This document shows, piece by piece, positions 32,545 through 43,915 of a stretch of 64,000 nt of DNA (its first letter is position 1; each line of letters begins with the position of its first letter). Both the position numbers and the translations under genes were made by a program. Source of the stretch: Heterobilharzia americana (Eukaryota > Platyhelminthes > Trematoda > Strigeidida > Schistosomatidae); assembly GCA_944470555.2 (NCBI GenBank), contig OX104134.1:52009890-52073889 (forward strand), read 5' to 3'. The notes under the pieces are model-generated. The model was not told the DNA's origin and ran no database searches. It saw only the letters and a program-made list of their open reading frames with translations.

Positions 32545-35500
32545 AACCTCGCCTGGTTAACTAGTTTACTAGTTACTAGCCGGTCCTAAGCCCGGGTAAA
32601 GAGGGAAGGTTGGGCATAGGGCTAGCAACCCTACCCCGTAAAACAAATCTAACCGCTAAAGAAACTTCAAAGCACAAACAAAATATAAAAAATGAAAACA
32701 AACTTATTCCCCGCTGGAATCGGAGAGGCGAAATGACGCCAGTTGGTGAAAGCCTTCGGGAAGCCAATTGGCCGATGTGTCTTCTCTCGATGAAAGCGAA
32801 AGTAAACGTGGGGACATGGAATGTCCGCACGATGTTTGAACCCAGTAAGGCAGCCCAGATTGCAAAGGAGATGAGAAGGTATAACATCGAAGTGCTTGGG
32901 ATTTGCGAAAGCAGATGGAATGGGAGTGGACTCTCCAAACTGTCAACGGGAGAATCAATAATCTACTCCGGTCACCCAGACGCCAACCACGAGCACACTG
33001 AGGGAGTGGCTATCATGATGTCCTCAAGAGCATCGAAGGCTCTCATGCAGTGGGAACCAATCTCCTCCAGGATCATGTCAGCAAGATTCAACTCAAAAGG
33101 AAGAAAGGTCACAATCATACAATGTTATGCACCTACAAATAATGCAGAGCAAGAGAAAAAGGAGGAATTCTACAGACAACTTCAGTCAACACTGGACAAG
33201 ACGTCAGTTGGCGATATCAAAATTCTAATGGGCGACATGAATGCCAAACTGGGAGGGGACAACACGGGAAGAGAACTAACCATGGGTCGAGAGGCGCTAG
33301 GTGAAATGAATGAGAATGGAGAATTGTTTGCAGAATTCTGTGCATTCAACGATTTGGTGATTGGAGGCAGTGTGTTCAGGCACAAGGATATCCACAAAGC
33401 GACATGGATTTCACCAGATGGACACACTAAAAATCAAATCGACTTTATCTCAATCTCAAGAAAATGGAGACGCAGTCTACTTAACACAAGGTCAAGAAGA
33501 GGAGCAGATGTAGGTTCAGACCACTATCTAGTGCAAGGAACCTTCGAAATCAAGTTAAAAGCCTTCAAGGAAGCTGGTGATAGACCTCAATTCAAGTACA
33601 ACACTCGGAAACTGAAGGATGAAACTACAAAGGAGATCTTCAAAGCAGCCATCAAGACAAAATGGGAGACGTCGAGGGACATCCCTGAAGAAACCTGTGT
33701 AGAAGAACACTGGAAGTCTTTGAAAGCTATGTGGAAAGAAACCTGCACAACAGTATTAGGAAGGAAGAAGAAAGAAGACAAGGAATGGATCTCGACGGAT
33801 ACCTGGAAGCTGATAGAGGAGAGGAGGATGGTGAAGCAGAAGATAAACCAGTGCAAGGATGCTCAACGACAAGAGGAACTGAGCACAATGTATAAAACAC
33901 TGGATAAAGAAGTGAAGAAGAGTGCACGCAAAGACAAACGACACTTCTACGACACACTGGCAAGTGAAGCAGAACAGGCTGCAGGTAAGAGAGACCTGAC
34001 GACATTGTATCAAATAACCAGGTTGCTATCAGGGAAGAGACCAACACAGATGAAACCAATAAAAGATGAAGAAGGAAATTTAATTACAAAAGAAGAGAAA
34101 CAGAGGAAACGATGGGCCGACCACTTCAAGAAGCTCTTGAATCGACCACCACCTGCACTTCGTCCAGAAATACCACCTGCAGCCGCTGAATTACAAGTGA
34201 ACATAAATCCCCCAACGAAAATGGAAGTCCTGAACGCCATAAAGCTACTGAAATGCGGGAAAGCAGCAGGACCAGATGGAATACCGCCAGAAGCACTGAG
34301 AACAGATGCAGAGACAACAGCGGACATGCTCACACCACTATTGCAGAAGGTGTGGAGGGAAGAGAAGGTACCTGACGATTGGAAGAAGGGTTACCTTGTC
34401 AAACTGCCGAAGAAGGGAGACCTCAGTGCTTGCAAGAACTGGCGAGGAATCACTCTCCTATCCACCCCAAGTAAAATATTAAGCCGCATCATCCTGGAGA
34501 GGCTTAAAGACGCACTGGATTCAAAACTGCGACCGGAACAGGCAGGCTTCAGGAAGTACAAATCATGTGCTGACCAAATTGCAACGCTTCGTATCATCAT
34601 AGAACAGAGCGTAGAATGGCAATCAGCTCTATACCTCAACTTCATCGACTTTGAGAAGGCCTTTGACAGCGTCGACCGAGAAGTAATTTGGAAACTGCTT
34701 CAATACTACGGAGTACCGCAAACCTTTATCCGCCTCATTCAACAACTATATGAAGATGCCACATGCCAAGTAATCCACAATGGGAAGCTCAGTGATGCCT
34801 TTGAAGTGAAGACAGGAGTGAAACAAGGTTGCCTACTATCCCCCATGATATTCCTAATTGTGGTGGACTGGATCATGCAGCAAACAGTAGGCAGCGAGAA
34901 GAGGGGGATACACTGGACGACGGAAAAGAACCTAGAAGACTTGGATTTCGCCGATGACTTATGCCTAATGTCACATAAACTTGAAGATCTGCAGGCAAAA
35001 ACTAACAAGTTGACAGAGGAGGCAGCTAAGACGGGACTTCAGGTGAATATAGAGAAGACAGAAGTGATGAAGATACCGCACCACCACCATCAACAACAAC
35101 AACAAACTCCAATCACCGTCAACGGTAGAAACTTGAAGGAAGTAACCTCCTTCACTTATCTAGGAAGCACTGTTTCAACTACAGGCGGGACGGACGAGGA
35201 CGTCAAAGTCAGAATCGGAAAAGCAAGACAGGCATTCATTAGCCTGAAACCAGTGTGGAGATCTTCTGCACTCAGCATGCGGAACAAGATACGGATTTTC
35301 AACACCAACGTCAAGTCAGTGCTCTTGTATGGCTCAGAGACTTGGCGCGTCACGAAAGGCATTTCCAATAAACTACAGACATTCATCAACAACTGCTTAC
35401 GCTCGCTGCTGAAGATCAGATGGCCAGAAAAAATAAGCAACAAGGAACTCTGGGAACGAACCAACCAAGAACCTATCACGCAACAAATATGCAGGAAGAA

Positions 35501-35765
35501 GTGGAGATGGATTGGGCATACACTGAGAAGGCCGACTGAGGACATCACGCGTCAGGCCCTCGAGTGGAATCCCCATGGGAAGCGACGAGTTGGACGTCCG
35601 AGGGTGACATGGAGGAGGTCGTGCGAGGAGGAAATGAGAGCTTCTGGGCTGTCGTGGAACCAGGTTCAAAAGATCTCAGAGAACAGAGGTCACTGGAGGC
35701 GTGCTACTGAAGCCCTATGTTCCACTAGGAACCCAAGGGACTAATAATAATAATAATAATAATAA
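32545..35765 (+). mobile_element. RTE-clade LINE (SR2-like), apparently full length
   Basis: A 12-bp direct repeat bounds the element. A short 5' leader precedes one long ORF, and the 3' end, a few bases after the stop, is a TAA-repeat tail, a usual RTE feature. A second, decayed antisense copy ends at a comparable 5' point (around 63110, sharing 'actagtttactagcc' and the following leader). This supports 32545 as close to the true 5' end. No stop or frameshift is present. Confidence 0.88.
32610..35744 (+). CDS. RTE LINE polyprotein: endonuclease-reverse transcriptase, intact ORF
   Basis: This 1044-residue open frame is the only long intact one in the window. Endonuclease, about residues 60-310: KVNVGTWNVRTM (catalytic Asn), LGICESRWNGSG (Glu), LMGDMNAKLGG (Asp/Asn) and VGSDHYLVQG (Asp/His). 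A charged, coiled-coil-like linker spans about 330-500. RT, about 530-800: KCGKAAGPDGIPPEAL, NWRGITLLSTPSK, EQAGFRKYKSCADQI, FIDFEKAFDSVDRE (first Asp), TGVKQGCLLSPMIF and DLDFADDLCLMS (FADD intact). The C-terminus has WRWIGHTLRRPTEDI. An earlier in-frame start is not possible to judge; the first Met (32610) lies in leader sequence conserved in the copy near 63 kb, and Met at the MTPVGES position (about residue 42) or just before KAKVNVG are alternatives. It nicks target DNA and copies its own RNA there. Activity is plausible, not shown. Confidence 0.95.
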   Translation: MGIGLATLPRKTNLTAKETSKHKQNIKNENKLIPRWNRRGEMTPVGESLREANWPMCLLSMKAKVNVGTWNVRTMFEPSKAAQIAKEMRRYNIEVLGICESRWNGSGLSKLSTGESIIYSGHPDANHEHTEGVAIMMSSRASKALMQWEPISSRIMSARFNSKGRKVTIIQCYAPTNNAEQEKKEEFYRQLQSTLDKTSVGDIKILMGDMNAKLGGDNTGRELTMGREALGEMNENGELFAEFCAFNDLVIGGSVFRHKDIHKATWISPDGHTKNQIDFISISRKWRRSLLNTRSRRGADVGSDHYLVQGTFEIKLKAFKEAGDRPQFKYNTRKLKDETTKEIFKAAIKTKWETSRDIPEETCVEEHWKSLKAMWKETCTTVLGRKKKEDKEWISTDTWKLIEERRMVKQKINQCKDAQRQEELSTMYKTLDKEVKKSARKDKRHFYDTLASEAEQAAGKRDLTTLYQITRLLSGKRPTQMKPIKDEEGNLITKEEKQRKRWADHFKKLLNRPPPALRPEIPPAAAELQVNINPPTKMEVLNAIKLLKCGKAAGPDGIPPEALRTDAETTADMLTPLLQKVWREEKVPDDWKKGYLVKLPKKGDLSACKNWRGITLLSTPSKILSRIILERLKDALDSKLRPEQAGFRKYKSCADQIATLRIIIEQSVEWQSALYLNFIDFEKAFDSVDREVIWKLLQYYGVPQTFIRLIQQLYEDATCQVIHNGKLSDAFEVKTGVKQGCLLSPMIFLIVVDWIMQQTVGSEKRGIHWTTEKNLEDLDFADDLCLMSHKLEDLQAKTNKLTEEAAKTGLQVNIEKTEVMKIPHHHHQQQQQTPITVNGRNLKEVTSFTYLGSTVSTTGGTDEDVKVRIGKARQAFISLKPVWRSSALSMRNKIRIFNTNVKSVLLYGSETWRVTKGISNKLQTFINNCLRSLLKIRWPEKISNKELWERTNQEPITQQICRKKWRWIGHTLRRPTEDITRQALEWNPHGKRRVGRPRVTWRRSCEEEMRASGLSWNQVQKISENRGHWRRATEALCSTRNPRD

Positions 35766-35770
35766 TAATA
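35742..35770 (+). repeat. (TAA)n tail of the RTE element
   Basis: About nine TAA/ATA units run from the stop codon region to the right target-site duplication. RTE elements normally end in short microsatellite-like repeats. Confidence 0.9.
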
Positions 35771-35777
35771 TACTGGC
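35766..35777. repeat. target-site duplication (right) of the RTE element
   Basis: An exact copy of 'taatatactggc' at 32533-32544. Its first bases overlap the TAA tail, so the true duplication could be as short as 9 bases. Confidence 0.75.
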
Positions 35778-37165
35778 CATGTACGCTTAAGAATTATAGT
35801 TGTTTACGAAAAAAAGCAGGCGTGTTGCAGACCGTCGAGTTAATAGTCACTGATAGTCTGTATGAAATAGGCATATTGCAAACGAGAACACCGCGGCTCG
35901 TTCTGGTATGGAAGTTGAAACTTGGTACGGCCACGTCATATGTGCAACTAAAGTACCACAGTCACAAGGAACACTTTGCATATTAAAAATATGCCAACGC
36001 TGACAAAGATGGAATACGGGACCCAAAAGAAACGAATTTTTCAGTCAAAAGAGATCGGGGAGAAAGTTAACAGATTAATTAACCACAACCAGCCCAGTGA
36101 AACAACTAGTCCCTTTGAGAAATTTCGATAGAGCTGTTAGAAGATGAAGATTACTCGAAAAAAGTTATGTATTTGCGCAATACATTTCCAACAAACCGAT
36201 CACACATTTACTCCTCGAGTCAATTTATATGTGAAAATAAAGGTCAAATATGGTGAAAATGAAAAAGGTTGTGACACTAGTCTTGGTAGTATAACCAGAT
36301 AAGGATTACCAAGGTAACTTAAGTGAAACAACAAATTGTTTTTGCACGCACAGCGGGGGCCTAAGTTTACGCTTCGGCAAACTTCAGTATGCGCCCCTGA
36401 TTATTCCTGCTTAATATCTTATAGGCCGTTTTCGTATTAACCCTTATCAACAGACAAAGTACCTCACACCTACTTCGAATTGCGAAGCCATCACTATCCG
36501 ATGAGCTCAACTGGAACTGAGTTTTTAAAAGGAGGCAGTTATCAATATATTATTGCTCTAGTAATTAATGACTTTTCTTCCTCTCACCTTTCCCAAGAAT
36601 ATTTTTATACACTTATGCTTATTCACACCCATATTCATATTGCCTAGCGTTTCACTATTAACGTATTTGTTATCACGATAGTTTTACCTCATCCACTTAT
36701 CAGTCTATAACATAATATTTTCGCGTGATTAAGTAATCGCTCCTACTCCTAATTACTTCGAATCTTATTTCACCCATTCGTCAGCACTTCTCATCTAGCC
36801 TTATCTATTTTGACTGAATAGATTATCTGGATCTCCTGTGTTTTTTCCTGATTATAGGGATTATCTAATTATATTTATTCAGGCTGCATGTAGCTGACAA
36901 AAATCCTATGAAATAAAATTACGCCAACTTATACTGCAAATCGTGTTCTCTTTGCGCTAATTATTAGATCGTTATTGTCTTTCTGCATATGAACTATATT
37001 GCTTTATCGTAATGTTTTCAATTTTTTTCTTATATATATCTGTATTCCACCCATCTGCACACCACATCAGTGTAATAATTGATCCAACCGTCCTAAAACT
37101 GCTCAGATCGTTTAGGCTTACTGTCTTCAACGACCAGACCTAGATGCAGATCAAAATAAACAAAT
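35778..37165. other. no recognised gene
   Basis: AT-rich DNA without long frames or family motifs on either strand. Confidence 0.45.
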
Positions 37166-37169
37166 AGCT

Positions 37170-37960
37170 TTAGCCAGGACCATGAAAAGCCTCATCATTG
37201 ATGTGTGCTGTATTTCAGATCCCAGTAAAGCGTTTTGAAATTCTCCACCTATCAGCTCGAAAAGTGTCTCATGAGGGCTTATGCGGGAACCCAGTGGCAT
37301 CGTTATACGGTCTTATCAGTGCTGTGCTAAGAGCTAAAGGAGAAGCTTCAGTGGTCTATTGGATCCCATTATCAGTTGCGTGTGTTTTTCTGTAAGGCTG
37401 GAAAGTTCGACCAGAATAAGAAGTAATACATAGGAAACAATAACTTTGTCACATGCTCCCAGAGATGCATCCTAGATTCAACTAAAGATTGATTCAAGTA
37501 TAACCTGAGTGGTCCTCTCAATTAAATGCACTTGATAAATGCAGTAATATTAGTTGTGAACCTAAATGCACAGATTGGGCATCTAGCTTTAAAGGTAACT
37601 CATCCGGATTAGTTAGTTTCAGGTAAGATGATGAAGAGTCTTTTGGAGCTTTGTTTCAATCGTTACTTCTTTTTGACTAATACAAACTTGCATTAGTCAA
37701 TGATGTTATGCTACCTGACATTTTCTCTCTCTACTGATCAAGTTTAGGCTAAAATTGACGTAAATGTATTCAGGGCTACCGTTCCACTTGCGGCACTTAT
37801 TTGAGCTTTGATCATGCAATTTGGTAATCACTAAAATCTTCGTCCTAAACAGACTGACAAACAAATTGGTTGCTCCCAGTGTAACAACTAAATATTTACC
37901 TAAGCTAGATTCAAAAATAGCTGTGAACCTCCAGAAAGTAAAGATGATCATTGGCTGCGC
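37170..37960 (+). pseudogene. RTE-2 family LINE endonuclease remnant
   Basis: In interrupted frames the + strand reads MKSLIIDVCCISDPSKAF, LLDPIISCVCFSVRLESSTR, LDSTKD, AVILVVNLNAQIGHLAL, KSLLELCFNRYFFLTNTNL and, near 37780-37830, YRSTCGTYLSFDHAIW. The order matches the endonuclease of the family represented at 47-51 kb: 'TLKS..IDVCC.SETR', 'W.PVN.RLCAVRL', 'DIV..AGD.NAQ.G.L', 'RL.ELC....LFL..T.F', 'SDHALV'. The Asn of the NAQ motif is kept, while the usual Glu and the SDH Asp-His context are degraded. Stops are frequent. Confidence 0.6.
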
Positions 37961-40900
37961 CTAAAAAAAGTGATGGTAGATGAGGCTGTTTTTAGCCTTA
38001 AAGAGGAACCGATCTATAAACACAGGGTTTCTGCGAGTTCTTTTCAACTTGACGCTTACCGACCTATTCTAGTGAACAGTGAGTACAAAGGTATGAGTAA
38101 TTCCGTTTATCAAAAATCACACGACACTTACGCAAGGATGAGGCTTGGTGATTAAAACGTGTGAATGAGACGAAAGCAATAGTTTCATCTAACTACGGCA
38201 GGATGTTGTCTCAGCTTATCACGAGCCATAGACAGCAAGAAGTTTAGTGTCATAAAGATAGCCTGTCTGGCAGAGGGTACACTGATCGATAGCCTTTGAA
38301 GACACCGAGAACACTGGAAAGAGCACTGTGAAAAAGCAATTTAGCTGACCCACTACTCCAGTGAATTTGAAGTTAGTCTGTTGTTTCATGTTCGGTTAAC
38401 GGTGGTACATGTAAATGGATGGAGAGTCAAGAAGAAACTTCAAATAATAAAGCGCCATTAGACACTCAACCCAGTCAAGTTATACTGTTATTAAGGATGC
38501 AAGTAAAGCTATATTCAGAAGTTATTAGACCATCCGAAGAAGCATAGCAGACGGAGTATTCCACTACCCTGGAATACGTTTGTTATTTTACCAATCTGAT
38601 TTATTGGTCCGCTACTAATTGAACCCAAAATATTGGTTTCCGTCAATTTGAGGTAAGAGGTTATTCGAGAAGAATAGAGGTCAAACTTCCAAATACTAAC
38701 AGCTTGAAAAATGTTAGAAATATTATCTTATTTTCCATCATTGTTGAAAATCTGTCGACCTACTGTGTTTATGTTGCCACTGCACCGATGGAATCACTGA
38801 TCATGTTTACTAGTTCCTTTAGTTAAGATTCAGAAGACAAATAGTGAAAATATTATGAAATCTTTTAATTTACTTTTGGAGTAAAAAATCTAAGTTGTTG
38901 ATAAGAATCAAAGATAAACGAGCAGTATCTACAACCAAACAATTGGGTGATATCACTAGGGGGGGGGGAGGTAATAATGTTTGAATACATACCAAACTTT
39001 CGATTCACAAAATATATTGTAAAGACTTCTGACACAAAAGCATTTATGAATATGGAAGTTGTTGGTTTCATGACTTTATGCATATTTAAGAGAGGCTAAA
39101 GTATAAGCGTCCATAAAATAATGAAAATTCAGTCCCTGACTATATTTTCTTTCCGAATCTAATGTTAAACTATTACCGGTTTCTTGCTTGCAGCTGAATG
39201 CCCAGCAAATATAGAGGTGTAAAGGAATGTCGAATAAGGAACCGATGTTTTATGTACTTGGTATGTAGCTTACATGCATGGATATGGTAGTTTTTATCGT
39301 GTACGAATATTTTTAGAAACATAAAGCATTTAAAAAAAGTTAACTCTATCACATTAGTGTTCGATTAATAGACTTAATACTTAGCGAAAGAATCTGAAGT
39401 GATTTGGTGTCTTCACTGTGGGATTATATCGTAACATGAAACCTACTCTTCATAACTACTGTAAACCCTAATGTGCAGCTGCGGTTTATTGGTTCAGAAA
39501 CTCGTCTTTTAACCAATTAGGTTATGTACTTGAAACTCGCTACATTTATAAAAGATTTGGGCAGCCGGGAAGCATTATCATCTCCTATACAATAGGTTTG
39601 GTTCACAGCCCAGTAAATAAATTCCTGTACCTGATTGAGATACAGTAGTTGTTAGTTTTACAGATTTAGATGCGAGCAGGTGGTTTCAGAATAGTAGTGT
39701 TCAAGAAATGGAGAAAGATAAATCAATTAATTCAGTTTATTCCTTATGGTAAGAACAACCTAAGACAGTGCTAAACATAAATGGAATAAAAATGAGACTA
39801 ATAGTATTGAGAAATTAGAAAACACTGAAAAAGACAAACAGTAAGAAGGAACAGAATAATATAACGGGTTGGTGCATCCAAGTCGATATAGCTTATTTTG
39901 GGTTGTCACCCGGCGTCTGATTAATGAATTCAGTTGCTTTGCAAACCCGAAGATAGTAGGTCTGTTTTATGTAAGGATCAGAAAAGTGATCACTAGTTCT
40001 GGAAAATCCTGAAGTTTTTAACCCCGATTACACACTCAAATGAAAAGTTAGTGGTAGTAAGTTCAACCTTACTTAATTTGGTGTGACTATTATGGAAAGT
40101 AGTGTAACCACCAGAACATTCACTGCCTTGGTAGGGTCATACTGATAAAAAGTTATTATTAGAATCAAAACGAATTGGAGCTTTTTTAGATAAAGTCATC
40201 AGTATAAAACTAACCATGAGGTGAAAAACCAATGACGAGAAGAAAAATAAATATAGGACTTTGGTTGACTTTTGCAGTACTGAAATGTAATCCAGTTAGT
40301 CAATTTTCGGCTTCGCTACTTTACTTTGCTGGATCAGACCACTCGTTGTATTCTCTTGAGTCATTCATTATGAACGGGAGAACTAGGGTTACCAAATAAC
40401 AGTTCAACTTGCCACACTCCACGAGCAAATTAATATATGAGGCAACAAGATGACAGACGAATGAAAGTGATATGATTAAAAGTCGCAGGCTCAGCCGACA
40501 GCTGCTACCTTGATGCTGTGGACAAGTTGGTGTATCACAATATCCTAACGAACTAAGCTGCTTAGGACATTTGTTCCATGACTTTTTTACCATATAATCA
40601 TCAAAACACGAAACTGGTAAAAAAAAAACAGGAGTTAAGAGATGGACCATACAAAATAATAAAGCAACACAGGAAGACACAAAACGGAAGAAAGAATGAG
40701 AATAAAAGCAAAAGTTGGTTTTTATAAACGCAGTCTGAAAGATACATCCGAAGGAGTGTTCACTACTTTCGTTCTACTTCTCAGTAATAGAAAATACAAG
40801 AAGACTGCATTATGATCATCACTGTTTTAGATTCTCAGTAATGCCTGCTATAATCTCAGGCAACTCAGTTGCATGATTGCTCAGGTCCTATCAAGGGCGT

Positions 40901-41145
40901 TGTGAGACACCTGCAGATGCTAACCTAACACAACAGTCTTTTATACCCGGCGCCATGTCATACACCGATCATCGCTCTGCTTCTTCTAGCCAGTCCATGA
41001 GGAAGCGAACAGTGTGTAGTGTGGAGGCCACTCGGATGACATGCGTGAAACATGAATAGGTAAAAAATTCAGTATTTCAAAATGACAACACTCAATGAAC
41101 GACAACCCTTATCGTGCCAAAACAAACGGCATCTCACCTTAGAAT
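37961..41145. other. no recognised gene
   Basis: AT-rich, with scattered frames of 60-119 codons (for example 37970-38155 and 40321-40680) and no domain I recognise. A poly-G run lies at about 38959-38967. A weak unit of the dispersed 'caacttgccacactcc' repeat lies near 40405. Confidence 0.4.
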
Positions 41146-41147
41146 TA

Positions 41148-41600
41148 TTAACATGGTTTGCACAAGATGCGTACAATTCTCTCGAAACAATAATGATCGA
41201 AAAAGCAGAGTAGCTTCAAACCCTCAGCCCAAACGATCCAGGTTTTAAAGGTGTAGAGCAGAACAGCCCTCAACAATCTGTCGCGTCTCCAATTTTTTAC
41301 AGTATGGTTAACATCACCGAAAGTATTCCAGATTGCACTGTGCCGCCATGGCTTCCCACATACAGTTGCAAATCTCATCAGTTATACCTCGACCGAAACT
41401 CACACAACTACTCAGGTACACAAACTTTTCGACACCCTCCAACGATCCAACACCGAGGATGAGTGAAGGTACAGGCTAATATCAATCCTGTAGAAGCACT
41501 TTTAGCTTCGATGCCATAAGCACATAACGCACTTACGTATACCGATCGCCAACTGCTTGATTGTGATTTGAGGAGATTCACGTTGTCGTGCATTATTGAA
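41148..41600 (-). pseudogene. RTE-2 family RT C-terminal region, antisense
   Basis: Complement pieces read VCVPE preceded by LILACTFTHPRCWIVG, then in another frame a VEKFVYLSSCVSFGRG-type stretch. This is the 'V..F.YLGSCVS.GG..D.EI..R...AR.AF..L' segment after the RT palm. The 41148-41378 frame continues with FGDVNHTVKNWRRDRLLRAV, LLYTFKTWIVWAEGLKLLCF and FDHYCFERIVRILC, matching 'V.SVLLYGCETW......L..FDHRCLR.IARI'. Bases 41262-41540 are nearly identical to 47281-47560 and 63666-63945. Confidence 0.7.
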
Positions 41601-42216
41601 AGGAAACAAGACGCAGCATCAGTCCATGAAGTCTTTGACTGTCGGTTTGATCTGGGTAAGTATGTGTAAATTACCTGCATGGGGTCTCCAAGATTAGAGA
41701 AATTAATGGTTGGGGACTTGGTTGTGTGACTCAAAATGTATCACAATGATGCACATGCATACATTCGTTGTCATCTTCGGAGCTTTCTATTAGGTTTTGT
41801 CTACTTGTTCTGTGTCTACCCAACTACAAATTTTTCTATCCACTTCTTTGAATACTGGTGGCAAATGTGGCAATTTGAACCAATGCACCTATGTGCCAGG
41901 CTTTATATTGATTTGTGTGCTTGTTTGATCTACCGACTAACATTTCAATGCAAAGGTTTATGTTACAAAAACCCAGGGAACTGGAAATTCTATTTTTGGA
42001 GACATAGAATAATGTCAAACTGGAAATGAACATCTTTCGTAAGTTCACCTTATCACAAATTTCTTTGTTGGTTAGTGGAAAATGCAGACCCTGTTCATCA
42101 ACGGTTGACTGAATACACTATGAAAAACTAGTTCCAGTTTGTCGTGACTGTAGATTAACCGAATATCTCGAGTGAAATTATGGTGTCATTTGAAGCGAGT
42201 ATCTTATTCATTCAGG
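41601..42216. other. no recognised gene
   Basis: AT-rich, with no domain seen in the overlapping frames at 41736-42048. Confidence 0.4.
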
Positions 42217-43357
42217 TACCTCTTCACAATCATACAATGCTACGCACCTACAAATATTGCAGATGAAGAGAAGAAGGAGGAATTCTACAGACAACTGCAA
42301 TCAGCACTGGACAAGACCGCACCCCAGTTGGCGACATCAAAATTCTAATGGGCGACATGAATACCAAAATGGGAGTGGACAATACAGGAAGACAACTAAC
42401 CATGGGTCGAGAAGCTCTAGGTCAAATGAACGACAATGGAGAATTGTTTGCAGAATTCTGTGCTGAACCGGGTAAAAGATCCTAGGAGATTTAGATTTCC
42501 CCGATGACTTATGTCTAGTGTCACACAAACTGGAAGATTTACAGGTGAAAACTAACAAGTTGACAGAAGAGGTGAGGTAGCAAAGACGGGACTTCCTTCA
42601 AGTGAACGTAGACAAGACAGAGGTGATGATGATACCCAACCAACAACAACAACAAGCTCCAATCACCATCAACAGGAGAAACCTAAAGGAAGTAGCCTCT
42701 TTCACCTATCTAGGCAGCATCGTCTCAACTACAGGCGGCACAAATGAGGACGTCAAAGCCAGGCAGGATCGGAAAAGCAAGACTGGCGTTCATTAATCTG
42801 AAACCAGTGTGGAGATCTTCTGCACTCAACTCAGAATGTGGAACAACATCCGGATTTTCAACACCAATGTCAAGTCAGTGCTTCTGTACGGCTCAGAGAA
42901 TTGGCGCATTACGAAAGCGATTTTTAACAAACTACAGACATTCATCAACAACTGCCTACTCTGACTCATTACTGAAGATCAGATGGCCAGAATAATAGGA
43001 ATAAGCAACAAGGAACTCTGGCTGACTGGAAACCAACCAACCAACCAACCAAGAACATATCACCCAACAAATATGCAGAAGGAAGTGGAGATGGATTGGA
43101 TTGGGCATACACAGAGAAGGCTGACTGGGGACATCACGCGCCAGGTCAGGCACTCGAGTGGAACCCAGATGGGAAACGACGAGTTGGGCGTCCGAGGGTG
43201 ACACTGAGGAGATCGTGAGAGGAGGGAATGAGAGCTTTTGGGCTGTCGTGCAGCCAGGTTTAAAAGTTTGCAGAGAACAGAGTGGAATGGGGAGGTGCTA
43301 CTGAAGCCCTATGTTGCACTAGGAACTCAAGGCACAAATAATAATATACCTCTTCAC
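42217..43357 (+). mobile_element. RTE LINE, internally deleted copy with target-site duplication
   Basis: The 11-base repeat 'tacctcttcac' at 42217-42227 and 43347-43357 flanks the insert (42228-43346). The insert starts inside the endonuclease, at the point matching 33113 of the intact element. It follows that element to the equivalent of 33343 (GDMN region, then 'gaattctgtgc') and jumps to the equivalent of about 34913, losing about 1.57 kb that includes nearly all of RT. It resumes with DLDFPDDLCLVS-like sequence (FADD becomes FPDD) and continues through the C-terminus to an 'ataataata' tail. Frames at 42257-42466, 42602-42796 and 42983-43201 are fragments. It depends on other copies for any movement. 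Confidence 0.85.
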
Positions 43358-43439
43358 GAAGCTACAGATTTATCTGTCAGGATGCTGATCTCTTCTCTTT
43401 ATCAGAAACTGAATCGAAGCTTCTAATATGTACGAAAGA

Positions 43440-43915
43440 AAATGAGTTCCAACTTTGCAATATCCTATAACGCCAATTTGACGGTGGCAAATGGTAGTGC
43501 ACTAGGTCCTACATCGGTTGATATTTTCATGGCTAATCTTTAGCTGATAAACCTCAAATGTGCAATTGACGAAAGAACGTTCTAGTGTTGATACATCGAT
43601 GGTACGTTCATTGTGTGTAATATTTTACAACGATAAATTAAACTTTCCCCACATCAGCATTCATCGCAGAACTGATGGTACACTTCAGAGATCTACTCAT
43701 CTCAAAGGCATATGGAATGGCTTCTGTCTTAATTTTTTGCCCAGTCAGCTAAAAATGAGCACTCATTACAACACTTTTCTACAGAACACAAAGGATATGC
43801 TCACTTACTGGATAAACTTGAAGAGAAATTATTGCTTCTCGAGAAGTGTCTCGAGGAAAACGAATACCTATAAAGCCTCAAATGCGATAAAAGACAGTGC
43901 AGTGAAATCGGGAAA
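43440..43915 (+). pseudogene. Penelope-like element RT fragment
   Basis: At 43470-43545 the translation reads NANLTVANGSALGPTSVDIF then MANL, matching the Penelope-like RT motif 'F.Q.DGVAMGS.LGP..A.IFM...E'. Around 43590 a short frame gives YIDGTFIVCN, where the catalytic YVDD/YIDDTF is expected. The 119-codon frame then reads LNFPHISIHRRTDGTLQRST, then WNGFCLNFLPSQLK, which is the 'L.FLDI.I.R..DG.L...VYRKPT.TG.YLNF.S..P' block typical of Penelope-like elements. The catalytic Asp pair is damaged. No GIY-YIG endonuclease part was seen downstream. Confidence 0.7.

Noticed and set aside
34010..34333. Minus-strand frames inside the RTE ORF (also 32576-32938, 33727-34059, 35156-35548)
   Set aside because: They are shadows of the well-supported + strand RTE coding frame.
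38955..38970. Poly-G run as a G-quadruplex or regulatory site
   Set aside because: A single short homopolymer run without further G tracts.
40877..41059. Possible coding exon rich in Ser/Arg
   Set aside because: There is no convincing splice-site pair, domain or codon signal. It is left as anonymous.
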